Both the position numbers and the translations under genes were made by a program. Source: Opisthocomus hoazin (taxonomy: Eukaryota > Chordata > Aves > Opisthocomiformes > Opisthocomidae). From it: a stretch of DNA of 64,000 nt. Each line of letters opens with the position of its first letter. Positions within the stretch are counted from its first letter, which is position 1. Under the pieces are notes generated by a model. It did not search any database. It was not told the DNA's origin and saw nothing but the letters and a program-made list of their open reading frames with translations. Location: assembly GCF_030867145.1 (NCBI RefSeq), contig NC_134415.1:7914417-7978416 (forward strand), read 5' to 3'. This document shows positions 25,201 to 40,200 of this stretch, piece after piece.

Positions 25201-28200
25201 GCTGAATGCAGAAGATACTGAATAGTCTGAAAGAAACAGTACTTTTCATTTTCTGTGTTGTAAGAACAAACAATGTATTTGTTTATCCTCAATCTAATTC
25301 TCAGATCTTTTGTCTTCACACTCTCAAATTAGTACCTTTTGGAAATGAAAATTAACAACAATACCTGAAGGGAAAATAAGAAGTAAAATAGATTTTTAGA
25401 TCCAGATAAAATTCACATTCACTTCCCCAAAAAAATTTCTTAAACTGACCTCTTTTATTTTGGCATAAGCTTGACCTTTTGCACTTGCAGCAACAGCCAG
25501 AACCTCAGGATCAAAGACGAACTGAACAAAAGCTTTTAGATTGGACCAAAATATTAGCTGTGTGTTGCTCAAAGAGGATATAATTTTCCAAGCCAAATCA
25601 AATGCTTCTATGCAGAGAGACTCCAATGACTCCAGAAGCTGAAAAACAAAGAGAAGAAAGAAGTGTTACATTTGACAAAAAACACCCCCAAAACTATTAA
25701 TATTGTGAAGTTGTTTTATCTTCTACCTTGGGGACAAGGACTTTCATGCAGTCAAACACAGGTGAGACTTGGTCTGAAGGAAGAATAGTCAGGGCTTCTA
25801 ATGCAGACTGTAGAATTTTTCTTGACCATTCAGCTGTAGATAATGAAATTTCTGAAGTTTCTTCATACTCTTGAGCCAGTGTTGGAAATGAATGTAAAAT
25901 GAAACGAAGGCAAATCCACTGGTCACGAACATAGCGTGCAACAATTTTCCCCCATCCTTGAGATGATGTTTCTTCACATACGCTGTAAGAGTAATAATCT
26001 TCTTATATATATACTGCAGTCATTTATCCTGCACATTCCTACTCCACTAGGAACATCTTAACTGTACAAACTCATTATACTTCTTCAAAACGCTAAAATT
26101 TACACAGGTTCAAGGGGCGACTGGACAAGTTCACAGAAGAGAAATCTACAAATCAAGTTTTTTAAACACAGAAAAATCAGTTCTGGGCTCAGGCAGTCTC
26201 ATTAGTCATAAACATCTGGGACAGTATTCAGTGGAAAGTGCGCTATATGCTGGCTGACTTTTTGTTACCCAAGTATTTGGGTTTTGGCCCTCAGGCTTGC
26301 TCTGGGCTTCCCTTCCCCAACGGTAAGGTACTTTCCTTTCAAACTCACTTGCGTACACACTATGGCTCTATGCAGTGTATATATGTTTAAGCTGGTATAA
26401 GGATTAAGCAATGTTGAAAGCTAGCTCTGGCTTCATAGCACTAGGGGACTGAGCAAAAGAACCTTTAGTCTGATGAGTTACACCTGCTTTTATGGTCCAA
26501 AACCTGAACTTGAAGACAAAAGTGCAACTGAGTGAACAGTTCATGTTCACAACTCTTATCTTGGCAAAAAGTTTTTGAAGAAAAGAGCAGGAAAAGGAAC
26601 CATCTTGATCAATTTCTAATCAAATTTATTCTGGAGAATTACTGAAGTTATAGCACAGACATACCTACTTTTTTCTTCAATATAAGATGGTTTCTTTAAT
26701 ACTTCATTACATTGAGAAAAGGAAATAAATCTCTTGAGAGCATCCACAGAAGGCAGAGATTCAAGGTGCGCTTCAGGCTTCCGATCCATTATCTCACAAA
26801 CTGCTGTAAGTGAAGCCATGCTAGCTACTTTTTTGATTTGTTCTTTAAGCTTCGGCTCCTAATTAAAACCAAACCATACATGAATAAACATACACCCGTT
26901 TCTTCTATTATGATACAAATAACCTACTGATACATGTGATAATCCTTCTATTTGTATCACCTCAGACATCACAAGGTAGCATCCTCCTACTTCCTTAATT
27001 TCGTACCTCACACATAACACAGCGTTGCTTGGGTGGGTCAGTGCAATCAATCACAAGTTGCAAGCATTGAAAAAAGTATCAATCTTGCAAGTTACAGTCA
27101 CTTATTCATTAAGTGTGGGTGCCTAGCTCGACTATGATGGAACACTTCTATCGTGCCAGGTAGCAGTTCATACATATTCCTGGATAGCAATCAGGAAAAA
27201 GACGCGAGTCCATGTAGTCAGAGACCCAAGGCAACAAGACAGCTGAAATTCAGAATACCACATGCTAAGTGCTCTGAGAGGCTAACAGGTGACAACACCT
27301 ACTATGATTATTTTGTGTGACAAAAGCATATATTGAAAGAGGCATGACAAAAAGTCTCAGTAAAAAACGTCAATAAGCATGTGGTTCCCTAGTAGCATTA
27401 ACAGCTCAATGTTATTTAAGTATCTTCAAGTTACTGTCAGCTGTCTAGAGCACAGAAAAGATTTTTCTCATCTGTAATTACTCAGCATTTTCTTTGCTCT
27501 TCTTAAACTGAAGATGTACTACATGCGCACTGAAAAAATCATCATTACAATGTAATTCCACTGAATGCAAAAGAAGTTGGTAGAGGCCCCCAGTGAATGC
27601 TAAGTTTGAACCATAAAATGTTTATTTTGAAGCTACTAAAGTACGTAATACACATAGCCAAAGGAAAAAAAAAAAGTCTTGCTCTTTGTTTCCTTAGAAA
27701 AGTAGATCTAGCAAATCAAATACTATCTTTTAAATGTGTTATTAACTGTTCATGATCAGTAATACAAACCAGAAAATACCAAAGACTATACTACCCAACA
27801 AATCTTAATTTAAATCTCCTGCTTTTACAGAAGCTGTTAGCGTTTCTTTACCTTTTGGAAATGTATCTACTTCAGACATACTAGCCTAACACAAACAACT
27901 GTGGGACAATGAAAAAGCCAAAGTGAAAAAGCCAAAGCAATGCTGGGTTCTGGAATTTCTTTTTCTCTGTGTGTTTTAGATTGGAAATTCAGCAGATCAT
28001 TAATACAAAAGGCATCTCCATTTAACAGTAACTTCCTTGGTAAGACTCGTTCATATCTGAGGAAAATGCTTTTGAGTACACATAGTCCATTATCACAAAT
28101 AAAGTTTTACTTTAGCTATACAGACTTCCAAAAAGGTAATATAAGAAGATAAAAGTACTAAAAGTCTTAGACACAAATACTTTATGTTAACATTACACTG

Positions 28201-31200
28201 CCAACTAAAGACACATAAGTGTTAGGGAATATACATTAATAAACTTTTATATTGTATATATTTATATTAATAATATAGCATAAATAAAATATTTGTACAT
28301 TAAGTTGTATTTATAGTATGTTTATATAATTATTTTATATCATCTAAATAATATATAAGCATTACAAATAAAAGACATTTCAATTAATATTTACTGGATT
28401 ATTTTATATTCATATTTACTGTTGTAAATAATGTTAAATTACCTCTTCATAATTTCTCTCCTGAAGATTACGAATAGATGCATTTGTAAGGGACAAAATG
28501 AAATTCCTGATAGATGGTACTTTCTTCCAGCTGACTTGTAAGCACAAATTCACTATCTCTGGAATTAAAGCTAAGTATAGATCACAACGATCCAGATCGC
28601 CAACCTAAAAATGAGGAAACAGAGGTCAACTGAAGCAGTAAGAGGAGGAAACAAACTGAAAAGAAAGAAAACTACTAGCAACAACGATGGCAGAAGGAAA
28701 ATAACAAGTCATTGCAGTTGAACAACCTTTTCTTTAATTTTGGGAATTTAATTTTTTTTTTACTTTCCATACTATTTCTGAGAGAGTACCCCAGAGCCCC
28801 ATCTCCTCTCCGTTTCCACCCTTGCAGAAACACATGCTTTCCTTTCTCCTCCAACTTACAGACTTTTTCCACTCTCCCAAGCACAAGAAGCAAATTTGAC
28901 TTCTGTTTGTTTTCATTTCTCCACACTTGTCCATGTAACTTTCACCATGAAGCCTAAACTGGTTTTCTTTTCTAAACTTGCTCTTCACTAAGTAATTCTA
29001 AAAATGTCGCTTTACATTCTGTCTACCTCCTCGTTAACAGTCACCTCTTCCTTTCCAGTCCTTCTGGTTGTCTCCCTTCTTTCCAATAATCTATCCAAAC
29101 ACAGTCTCCTACGTTAACAATCTCTAAACTGATGTCTTCTCTTCAATTCTCTATTTTGGTTTTCCGCCTCTTATGATATAAAATTATAGATGATACAATT
29201 AAAGGTCACAATTAAGAGAACTGTGAAGATCTTACAACTTTTCTCTTACTCCACATCCTTCTCTTGAAACACCTAATCTATTTTTACCTTGCTTTTCAAG
29301 TCCTTACTTCATGTTGAGCTTTTCGGTTTTGAGCATTAGCCTCCTTTTTAACTTCCACCAAGCCCTCTTTCTCTAATCTGTTTTCTTCCAAAAGTAACAT
29401 CATTCTCCTCATCAGCATTACATTCTAATTCCTCTTTCTCCATCTGGAAAAGTCTGTACATGTTTTGCTCTACATGTCTTGTGTCTTTTTGTTTTTGTAT
29501 GACTTGGAAGCTCTTTAGAGAAGGAAACGGGTACCTCCTCTCTCTCTGAAAAGCAGTGCAGTTCTTTGATACATTCAACAGGGTATTTTTAAAGAAGTCC
29601 AACTCCTCTACCATCAAGTCGTTTTGCCTCAGAAGTCACAGGCTTCTTTAGGTTATGAACTTCAACACTGGCCACAGCAAAGAGCAAACAGCAGAAGAGA
29701 GTCAATAAAGATGTTAACCGGGCTGAGTACTAAAAATCTCCAAACATCTTATGTCCACAACTGTACTAGGAGACACGATAGAGTACAATATGATATCATT
29801 TCTTACTACATGATTTATTTAGATTTGAGAAGAAACAAGGAATATGGACTACAGACACTAAACACTACTTATCAAGACACCTTTCTTTTGCTGTGTTCTT
29901 ACTGTGCCCATTCAAAAAAAAGTTAAGAGAAGTGTTTCTATGCAAGTTCACTTTCTAGGTGCTTAAAAATTTGCTATAAAAACTAGGAACACCGGTAAAT
30001 CAAATTAACAACTAAAACCACACCAAAGTATGTCTCGTAATAATTACTTACAGTGCTTAACTCATTTGTAGTAAGCTGTCGGAGAACAAATTCAAGAATA
30101 CTCTCCACAGGTGTCATTAGAGATTTGCAGATAAAAGCCAATACCCCATCTGTATGAAGAGAGGGGAAAAAAAAAGTACCAACATTCAGAAATACACTCA
30201 CCTTAGGAAATTTATTGTATCATTCAGATTTAATTAAACTACAGAGTCAACGTTATACTATAATAAGTATTCAAATACCTAAGAATACCTTAAAACAGCT
30301 GTGCACTCGTTAGCAGTGTAAGCCTTAGGGCTGAAAGAATCAAACCAGATGGTATTCTTTCCCGAGATTTATCATGAATTAGTGAACCAAAAAACACACA
30401 AAATCAGAAGACCAAAGCATACTTTTCCAGCTTTTAATGCATGCTTTTGTCCTCTTCCTAATCCTCTGCACAAACAGCTTATTAACTAACTTACTCTTTA
30501 TTAAAAAAACACAGTTACCATATCGAGCAATTAGTAGTATCTGAGAACAATGCAGTTATCCATTTCTAGTATTGTACAGAAATAAAAGTGGGTTTTGGTT
30601 GGGTTTGGGGTTTTTTTTGCCGATTAGAAATAAATCAGCTTTGACTACAGAGTAATCTTACAAGATTTCAGTCAAGTAGCCTCCTGGCTTAACACTGTAA
30701 ACAAAACCACAAGGTTATAACACAAAATGCTATACTAAGAAAAAGCTGGACTACAAAGTATACCACGTGCATAGCACTTCACAAATGAAAAGACGGAAGT
30801 TTATTACACAAGGGAAGTAGGTCACTCTGGTAAAACATACTTAACCACAAACACACTTCAACCTATGCTTCAGGGGTAAAGGGCTAGCTGATAGGTTATT
30901 TCTTTGGCTTTCAATCTGAAAATGGAGTTAAAATACTCTCCATGACCATCCTGTTCTAAAATTATCAGTCATTAGCTTCGGTATTTAGGAGAGTTACCCA
31001 CAGGTTATATCTGCTGGTTTTTTTCTGGTGTTGACCCTAAGTTACATTTCATGTAGCAAAATTATGATGAAACGGAAGACCTTCAAAAAGTAGAAATATA
31101 AAGGGACGTATTTCCAGAAGTTCCAAATCTGTATTGTATGTACTTTCAATGTTCTCTATTAAAATGGCTCATTGGACTGCATTTCTAATGGTTAATTTGT

Positions 31201-34200
31201 TTAGAACAAATAGTTTAGCTATGTCAGATTATTATCACATCTCATTATAAGTCTCAAATTACTACAACATCATCTGCAATTAAAATTCAGAAATTCTTCA
31301 GATAAACAGGTAAGACAGTAAAATCCAATTCACTACCAGCAGCTCTGTAACACTACCAAAAACATAATTAGCAAAAACCTACAGTTTAAAATAGTGAAGT
31401 CTAGCAACAGTACAGACAGCAAAATCTGTAGAAAAAAGCTGCTGCTTTCAGCATGTACTGCAGACATGTCTATCCCCATTATTCTTAAACAAAACACTTC
31501 CTAACATTGTTATTTTCATTTTACAAGCTTACATTCCTTTCTTCTTCCCTCCCATTTTATTATTTTCCATTTGACAGACAGGACCTCTCACCTCCTGTTT
31601 AATCAACACAGAAACAAAACTTCTGTATTTTACAGCATTACTCTTCCCATCCCCCAACACAGTAAATTCACAGCTGCCGAAACAAGATTTATTACTTGCC
31701 TCGCTTATGCAGAAGGAAGAAGCACAAAAACATTGTGGGAAATAAGAAAAGTCATCCTTGTTTAACTTAAGAGAAAAAGACATACTATTCCAAGCCCAGT
31801 GCCGAAAGCCTCTTGACACTGTGGTGACAATGAGCCGGATGGGAGTACCTACGTGGGTGTTGAAAAGGACAGAGACACCGCGATGCTTGGCCTTGCCACG
31901 CCTCAAGAACCAGAGCTTAACACGCGAAGTCAGGTATCAGAATTGCCAAGGCAGGAGCACTTGATTACACTTTTACATTAGCAAGCACAGAGGCACCTAA
32001 GGGAGTCGAAATACTTGATACTACAAACTTCACATGCGCTCGCATGTGTTTTGGAGGGTTCTGCTTCAGGCTTGCTCTAGCCTCGTGCTGAGGACTGAAT
32101 GCACACTGGCAGTCGGGGCGCATCTTCCAGTTTAGTTTCATTAGCAGGAATCCACTCCAGCAGTCGGAGACCACGCCACAATACGAACTTTAACAGTCTG
32201 CATAATTAGCGCTCAGTATTTCAGCCAAACAGCTAAAATTCAAGAGGGGGATGACTGTATAAAGCACTTTTTACAATTAGGTTAAGTGTTTACTTCAGGG
32301 CTGCATTTAGACATCTTTATGAAACTTTGATACAAAACCTGCATTTTTTTTTTTCCATGTAAGAGCCTGGATCTGTGGCTCCTGCTCCAAAACTGCTCTT
32401 GTATTTCGTATTATAAAAATACTGGAAAAAAAATCCTAAAATAATCTGGGGAAGCAGAAACCAAATGCGAAGATCCCCCTATTCCAGTTCAGCACCCTAA
32501 TTCATGAAAACAATGCAATTTTTCACTTGGTCTCAGGAAAAAAAAAAAATATAGATCTATTCCGGTTACAAATAGACCAAGTTCTAACAAAAGCAGTCAG
32601 GACTGCATAGCTTTTGTTCAGAGGCTCCTGAAAGGCCAGCAAGTTAAAATACTCAATGGGGGGGCAGGGTGTGCAGAACTCTGAGACAGTCAGCTCATCA
32701 GGCTTGTGCTTAAGTGGGCACCCCCTCTTCACTGCCTTGCTTTTTCACTGAGGGCAAACTGAAGCAAGTCAGTTAAGCATGCCTACTGAAATCATGCTTA
32801 CTGCTGTGAAATAATCAGAGGCATCCTTGTCTTTTGCAGTTTAAATAGCGTTAGGTGGGACAAAAGTACCTACCAGTCAGCTCAGAAAACAGTACGTCAA
32901 GCAGGATCACTCTATGCGCTCAGGGAAGGCTCTGGCTGAACCTGGGGCAAATAAGCAGGTTAGGCTGGGTATCTGCACTAACTTCTTTTTGAAGTGTCCA
33001 AATGATTTATGGAATATTCATGTTGGCAAAGAATAGGCCTATGAATATTTGTAACATAGTCACACTCTCCAAATTTTAACTCACTCCTAACCTAATCCTC
33101 ATGGGTAACAAGTGCTTTCTCAGAGGGATTCCACATTCTCAATCCCCAATCCTTGGGAACACCTCCAGAAGAGCCCCCGTAGGATTGGACCCACAGCTCA
33201 ATTTCATAACAGATATGCCGGATTGCCACCTTTCACATTTACCACTTTCAGACTTGTAATCATTTGACAATATAGCCTTGAAACATTAAATACCTTAGGT
33301 TTAGTCAGACTATAATTAGTATAAGATACAGTATACTGAAGATATCACTAACCATCTTGTGTATTGGAACATTTTAACGAACGGGTCTGCAATAACTTCA
33401 AGAGAAGCTGTAGGCTTTTATCTGCTTTCAGTGTTGGTATGTAAGCATTACTGCCAAGTTTCATCAAGACATCCAGAAGAGGGTTCAAGAAAGCCTCTAG
33501 TTCAATCCATTCTATGTTGCTTTTTCCGCTACACAAAAACAAAAATTAAAAAGAAAGTCTTCTTCTCAGTATCTGCCTTACGTGCTGAAGTCATTTATGG
33601 AAATAAATAGGACCATCTTTCCAAGTCACTTAAGTATCTTTAGAAATGTTACCCGGTATGTTTGCAGCCGCAGTGGGACAAGGTCTAAGGAATGCTCAGG
33701 CTGACCAAAAGTCTACAGAGAAAAACGGACAACTTCCTGACTTCATCAGGCTTCTACCAAATCTTTCTGGAGTGGGAGGTTGAAAAGGAGAGAAATGTAA
33801 AATAAGGTATTTCATACTTACCTGTATTTATTCCTCATATGCTCCACGTCTGCAGCCAACAGAATCATTGTTGCGACAAGCTTAGCTTCAAACCAGTCAG
33901 GCATAAAGCAATTCTCTCCTGATTAAAGATATTTTAAGGTTTCCACAGTATTTTAAAAATATCTTCATATTAATTTTTAAAATCTTTTGATTTTATAACT
34001 TATTAAAATAAACTAGTAGTGTAACAACAATTCATGCAAGCAAGAATATTACTATTACTATTAATTTTTTCTTTTCTCTCTATATAAACTAAACTCATAC
34101 ACAACTGCTTTTCCTTTACACCTCAAACAGGCTAATCTCATTGGCCTCCATGCTGAAATAGTTTTCGGGCAATGTGTTATGTTATGTCAAAGCATACACT

Positions 34201-37200
34201 ACACAGTAGCTCTCAACAGACTTTTCTATTGCTTTTAAAAATATATTAGCATATTCAAGTTAACCAAGAACATGACTCCACTATGCTTTGTTAGAAACAT
34301 CAGCCGTGACTGTCGCCAGCTAAAAGTTATATGAAGAACTAAAACTGTTTTGTCAACAAGAAATTAAAAAAAAAAAAAGAAGTTCTTTTCATCAGTCTTT
34401 TATGTGCGGGTACATCATCACACTTATGAAATTGTTTCTTAAACAGTGACACATAGGCTGGTTTTAGGGGGTTTTGACTGGTATGTTTTTGGCTTTGGGA
34501 ATTTAGAAAGCAAAACACACTTTGGAGGTCCACTTCAAGGATGGACATGGCTGGTTTTTATTTTCCCTCCACAGAGCTGCCTACAAGCTAAGATTCTTAC
34601 TGAACCAGGAAATTACAAACATCACTTTTTAGAAGTGAAACACTCATGTTTGCCATGGAATCACAGACACTATAGACCAAGGATTAAACAAGCATTTCAG
34701 AAAGGACAGAAGATCTGGCAAAATTTTCAGCAAAGCATTTACCTTGGAATATCAATAGAAAAAATTTGCTTGCCACTGTTCCAACCATAAGACAATCAAG
34801 GAACTTGACAGGACGAGGGGTAATGGTTTTAAACTAAAACAGGGTAGGTTTAGGCTGGATATAAGGAAGAAATTCTTTACAATGAGGGTGGTGAAACACT
34901 GGAACGGGTTGCCCAGAGAGGCAGTGGAGGCCCCATCCCTGGAAACATTCAAGACCAGGTTGGACAGGGCTCTGAGCAACCTGATCCAGTTAGCGGTGTC
35001 CCTGCTCGCTGCGGGGGGTTGGACTAGATGACCTCTAGGGGTCCCTTCCAACCCAAAACTTTCTATGATTCTATAAATTTCCCAGGCTGCAGGAAGCTTC
35101 TGAACCTATTTATCATTAGCAAATTCTGGCCTAACTCTTATATCTCCTATAGGTATAATATTAAAAATGTGTTCAGCTTTGACTTTTGACATTATAAAAC
35201 TATATAAAGTTTTATAAGATTGCAGTACTGAAGTAGCAAATAAGTGAGTACCACACAAAAGCTGAAGTATTCAAAAAGTTAATTTGCCATTCCTTTCAAC
35301 ATATCTGAAAGAAAATTCTAAACCAAAGTTATAACAATTTAAAATGTGGCAGTGAAGAAAGAAGTCCCTTCAAAATGTACCTGCATATTTATACAGCATA
35401 CAGAGAGCCTTCCCTGGTTATAACGTGTGGCAGCTCATCTGCTGCAAGTGGTCCAAGATCAAAAGAACATCACTACGCAGGAAGGCGTGTAACGAGCTGC
35501 CAAGCTGCGCAACTCTACGGCACCTCTCTCCAGAAATATACTCGGTCATTTCGCAAAGCTCTGCTGACAAAGGCTACAGAACCTGTACCTATTCACCTTC
35601 CCTCGTGCCTTCCTCTTCCCCCATACTCCAGCATTTTCACACACCACCAAAAAAGCAACAAAACAAATCTAATAGACAGGCATCACCACAGCATTAAAAT
35701 TGATAATTAAGGCTTAACTTTCAATTAATATTGCAGGACTGTATTTCATGAAGGAAGAACTAGAATTAGAAAATAAAGCCCAAACTTAAGAATCATGAAT
35801 ACTACAAATTAGGTAGAACTCGAATAGACACAGTATAAATCAACAGCTCTTCTAAAATCCACAGGATTTTTGTAATATTTTGTTTATATTCAAAATCTTC
35901 TTATGTTAATAAACATTTAACTTACTTTCAGATGCTGGTGTCTGAAGGTATTCTCCCACAAGACTGCGTACGTATTGACATAATGACGATGTTTCTTGAC
36001 GTTCAGTATCAGAGGTTATCGACTTTCTGAAGCATCCGTCATTCACTTGCAACCAACTGCAAAGCTAATTTAAAACCAGTATGTTACTATTTAACCGTAC
36101 TTGCCAGCTCTACACTGACATTGCCAACATAACAGTACGCTTCAGCACTGTTAAATACAAGCTGTAACATCAGCAAAATCACACCATGAAAGGTATCAAC
36201 TGTGTCTACCTTGAGGTGTCACGGACTATTCCCCTCTAACATCAAAAAAGGTTTTTCCAGAAAGCAATTCAAAATATCAAAAAAAAAAAAAATTATTACT
36301 GGTACCAATATAAGCAAAAACTTAGCTCTTAAAAACAAGCAAGACTAGTAAAAATTCTCTTATCTCAAAAGGGCCTCTCACAGCCATGTGTTATCTAGTG
36401 AGAGCTGCATTTTTTTTAAAAAGAAACTTTTATGCCAAAAATCAACAGAATAGGATGCAAAGTGCAGAATACATCACAAGAGGACACGACGCAAATATTG
36501 CTGTACAACTAACCAAAGTTATGGCTACGTATTCAGTTGGCTCCAGTATACCCTATATATAAAATTATTTCATCTTTGAGGCTTTTTGATAGCATTTTGC
36601 ATCTTGCAAAGACATAAAACATACATCCTCTGGGAATTTAGAATTTACAATCTCACTGTACATGGTAGGTACACTTTTCCCTCTGATACTACCCTGTTAC
36701 TCCTACCAGTGCTGGGTTCATCCAAACAACATGCAAATCAGAGGCAGCTCTTGGACAAATTTTTTGGCCCTTTCATAGAGTCTCAGGATCCACATGATCT
36801 TGGACTTTGTAATTTCAGAACTAAAAGAAGGGGAAACATGCGCCATACTAGCAGACTATCCCTCTAAAGATAGAGCCCACTTACAAAATACTGTTCTTTT
36901 CCATTAAATGAAATTTTACAACAGATTGTTGAGGGGAAACGAGAAGGAAGTAGCCACAAAGAGAACATATGTAATGTACAGAAATAACTGCCCACAGAAT
37001 TCGACGAGCAAGAGCAGCTTCAGCTGAGGATGTTACATCCACCTGGTATTCTCAACAAAAGCAGAGGGAGGAGCCCACGCCGTGGCTGTGTGGATCCCAT
37101 AAGCTGCCCTGCTTCGCGCTCTCTCCACGAAGTTACCAACCACCTGGAGGAGTGAGCACAGCTCCCTGATGGGAGAGATTACAGATACTAGCACAGGCTT

Positions 37201-40200
37201 ACCAATAGTGATTTTAGTTCCTATAATCTTGGCAAAGGATGCAGAAGACTAGGACTGTGACGAACACACAGAAGTCTCTTAAAGAACCAGTACTCAGGGG
37301 TGAAAGTAAGACCTGACTCTGATTTGCATTTCAACACAGCTACACCCAACAGCTGCAGTACGGAGATGAACTCCAGGAAACACAATGAACTGGAGCATAC
37401 AAGCTCTGAAGGAGTTCAAAAAAGCCTCTGCCTCAAGAGAACTTTTTCTTCAGCAGAACTGCTAATTTCTGCATGAAGAAAGAAGTCCTATTTTTCTCCC
37501 TGTCCACCTTATCTTACCTTCAACCACTCAGAATTCTTTCACTTTCAATCTGCTGAGTAATTTGGTTGGGGCCAACATTAACCCCTCTATAGAAGTGGAA
37601 AAAAAAAAAAAAAAAAAAAATCACAGCTTTCAAGGGAAACATAAATCCGTGAGGAGTCCACATCCAGAATGCAGCAACGCAGAAGGAGCTAGCTATTTAA
37701 ATATTAAATTAGCAATAATAAGTCATGGGTTTGTACAGGTATTAAAACATGTTTGATGAACATAAAACCAGCTTCAGTTCTCACCTCCATCCATAACATA
37801 GTATCTCTCCTTAGGGACTCCTCTGGTCTAAGGGACAGAAGAAAGCTTGAAACTTCCGCAAGGGACACTTTCTCCTGAAGAAATTAATATAATAGTTGCC
37901 AACATAATATACAACAGATAACATCTATGTAACGACTCAAGAGTCATCTGGCAAAAACCTCAGAAAAAGAAACTGACTTTTTCCTTTCTGTGACAGACTC
38001 ATTTTTGCATCTTTTGGACCAACTTATCTTTACCAAGGAACGCAACTTAATTTTCCCAAGTATTAAAATCTATCTGAAAGTTAATGAATGACTAGAAGAA
38101 TAATGTCATTTGCTGATGACCCCTTTTAAATGAATGCACATAAATGAGTAAGAGTCACCGGTAAGTACTGTTTCTGCATTTCTAAAAGGAAATTCTGCTC
38201 AGACAAGTTTATAGCTGTAACGCACAACATGGAAGACAGTCTGCTCATCTAGCAAGCAAACATGAATGCTTTGACTACCGAATAATTAAGGTGTTGCTAT
38301 TTCAACATTAATGGTAGTTTCAGCATTCAGGTATTACAAATACCTTTATGCTCGTAGGTACTTCAGAAAAGCCAATTTAGTTTCCATCTGTTAAAAGCCA
38401 AGTTTAGACAGTGGATATCGTAATAGGATACTATTCCTTAACCGCTGCATGAAAACCCTACAAGAAAACACCAACTAATAAAAGGCAACGGAAAAAATAA
38501 ATCTTATGAAAACCAGAAGTTCAACAGAAGCATACCCATACTTACATAGCACAATTTTTTAAATGGTCACTAAAAAACCTGCAAATCCAGTAAAATCAGT
38601 TGTCCTATGTTGTATTTAGCAATTTTTTGAAGTGTTTATGCTGTACAAGTGTTAGTGTATTTCTATTACGCCAGTAAGAACAAAAAACTAAAACGAAACT
38701 CACCACATCTGTCAAATGCATGGCTGTTTGAAGAAGATAGCACTGAGCAGCTCCACGCAACAAAATCTGGTGTGTAATCATAGTACACTGGAGGACATCT
38801 CTGCAAAGAAGAAAAATATGCACTGTAGAAAACATGCACTTAGGAATTTTAAACATTTGCTAATTATTAGCAATTTTCAGTGTATTAGGTTGTATTTAAC
38901 AAGCATAATTCTACTAAGTATAACACAGTCACTGCCTGATCAGACAGCATACAATCTGGAATCAAGACTACTGCTATATGTACTTCCAAAAAACTGGTAT
39001 TTACACTTGGATAAGCATATACCTGACAAGATATAAAGCATGGAAGGGGGGAAAGCCGAACAAAACCAAAACTAAAGGAACAATCCCCATGATTACACCA
39101 GCTCAAACTGGTAATTTAATAATTGCATTTCTATCTGTAACAAATTTAAAAATAAAATGTTTGCCATCAAATTCTCACTCTAGCACATAACTGCAAGAAA
39201 CCTTCAATGCTCTTTTACCAGCAGAGGTGTGTCTTTTTTTTTCTTGTAAATTACTTTTATCCAGTGTTCCTTCAACCCCCATTACGATTTTATTTCAAAG
39301 GTCAAATTTGATTAAACTGGAATAATTACCGATTTTCAGTGGCTCTAGGAAGTGAAAGCAGACACTTAGGAAACATCAGTGTGATTAAGCACAATACACA
39401 TGCCAAGAACTTTTACCTCGCCTTTTATTACAAGTCTTTCAGTTTTCAGTTTTGTGGGCTGTCCCCTGATATAGCCTCAACTGCCATTAAATAAGGTTTT
39501 AATGTCACTAGAAGGAAAGGAAGAAGTCTGATATATATCAGTTAGGAAGTATGGAAGACTAGGGAAACATGATGCCAAAAAAGCAGTGATGACAAAGGAC
39601 TGAAATGCAAAACACTCATTTTTATAAGTCACACAGAGATATAAACACATTGGTTCTTAAATTGCTTTCCTCAGGGAATCAGACATAAAGGAGGGAGAGC
39701 ATTCCGTTCCCACGCAAAACCATCACATCCTCTGAGAGGTAACAAACATGAACTAAACCCTGGCTCCCCAGATGTTCAGCACATTTCTTTACAAGAAGTC
39801 TGTAAGAGCAAAATGCAGCGTACATTTTACCTTAAAGCACGAAGTCCTTCGGTGCCCAGTACTTTACATGCAGGAATATATGCCAGAGCCATAGAAAGAA
39901 ACAAAATGGGAACAGCGCACCAATGTCTACTTGTCATCTTCTGAATAAATTTTAACAGGAAACTACCTTAAAATAAAAGTAAACAAAACAACAAATACAG
40001 AGGGATTTCTTTTCCTCCAATGCATTTAAACAGACCCTAGCAGGAAAGTGTTATGATCATTTCTGAAAATTAAAGGAAAAAAAAAAGAATAATTTCCTAA
40101 TTATTACAATGAAAAGAGTACATTCCTAGTAAGTCTGTAAGGCAAATAGGATAAGGAGATAACCAGAAATAAACCTGATTCTGGCTTTGGGGATCTGCAC

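Noticed and set aside
31529-31906. 125-codon - strand frame in TARBP1 intron 12
   Set aside because: No family resemblance; not in phase with the exons 12-13 junction, which is already satisfied.
37599-37620. A22 run as the tail of a processed retrocopy
   Set aside because: No coding or known small-RNA-derived body precedes it on either strand, so it is kept only as a homopolymer.
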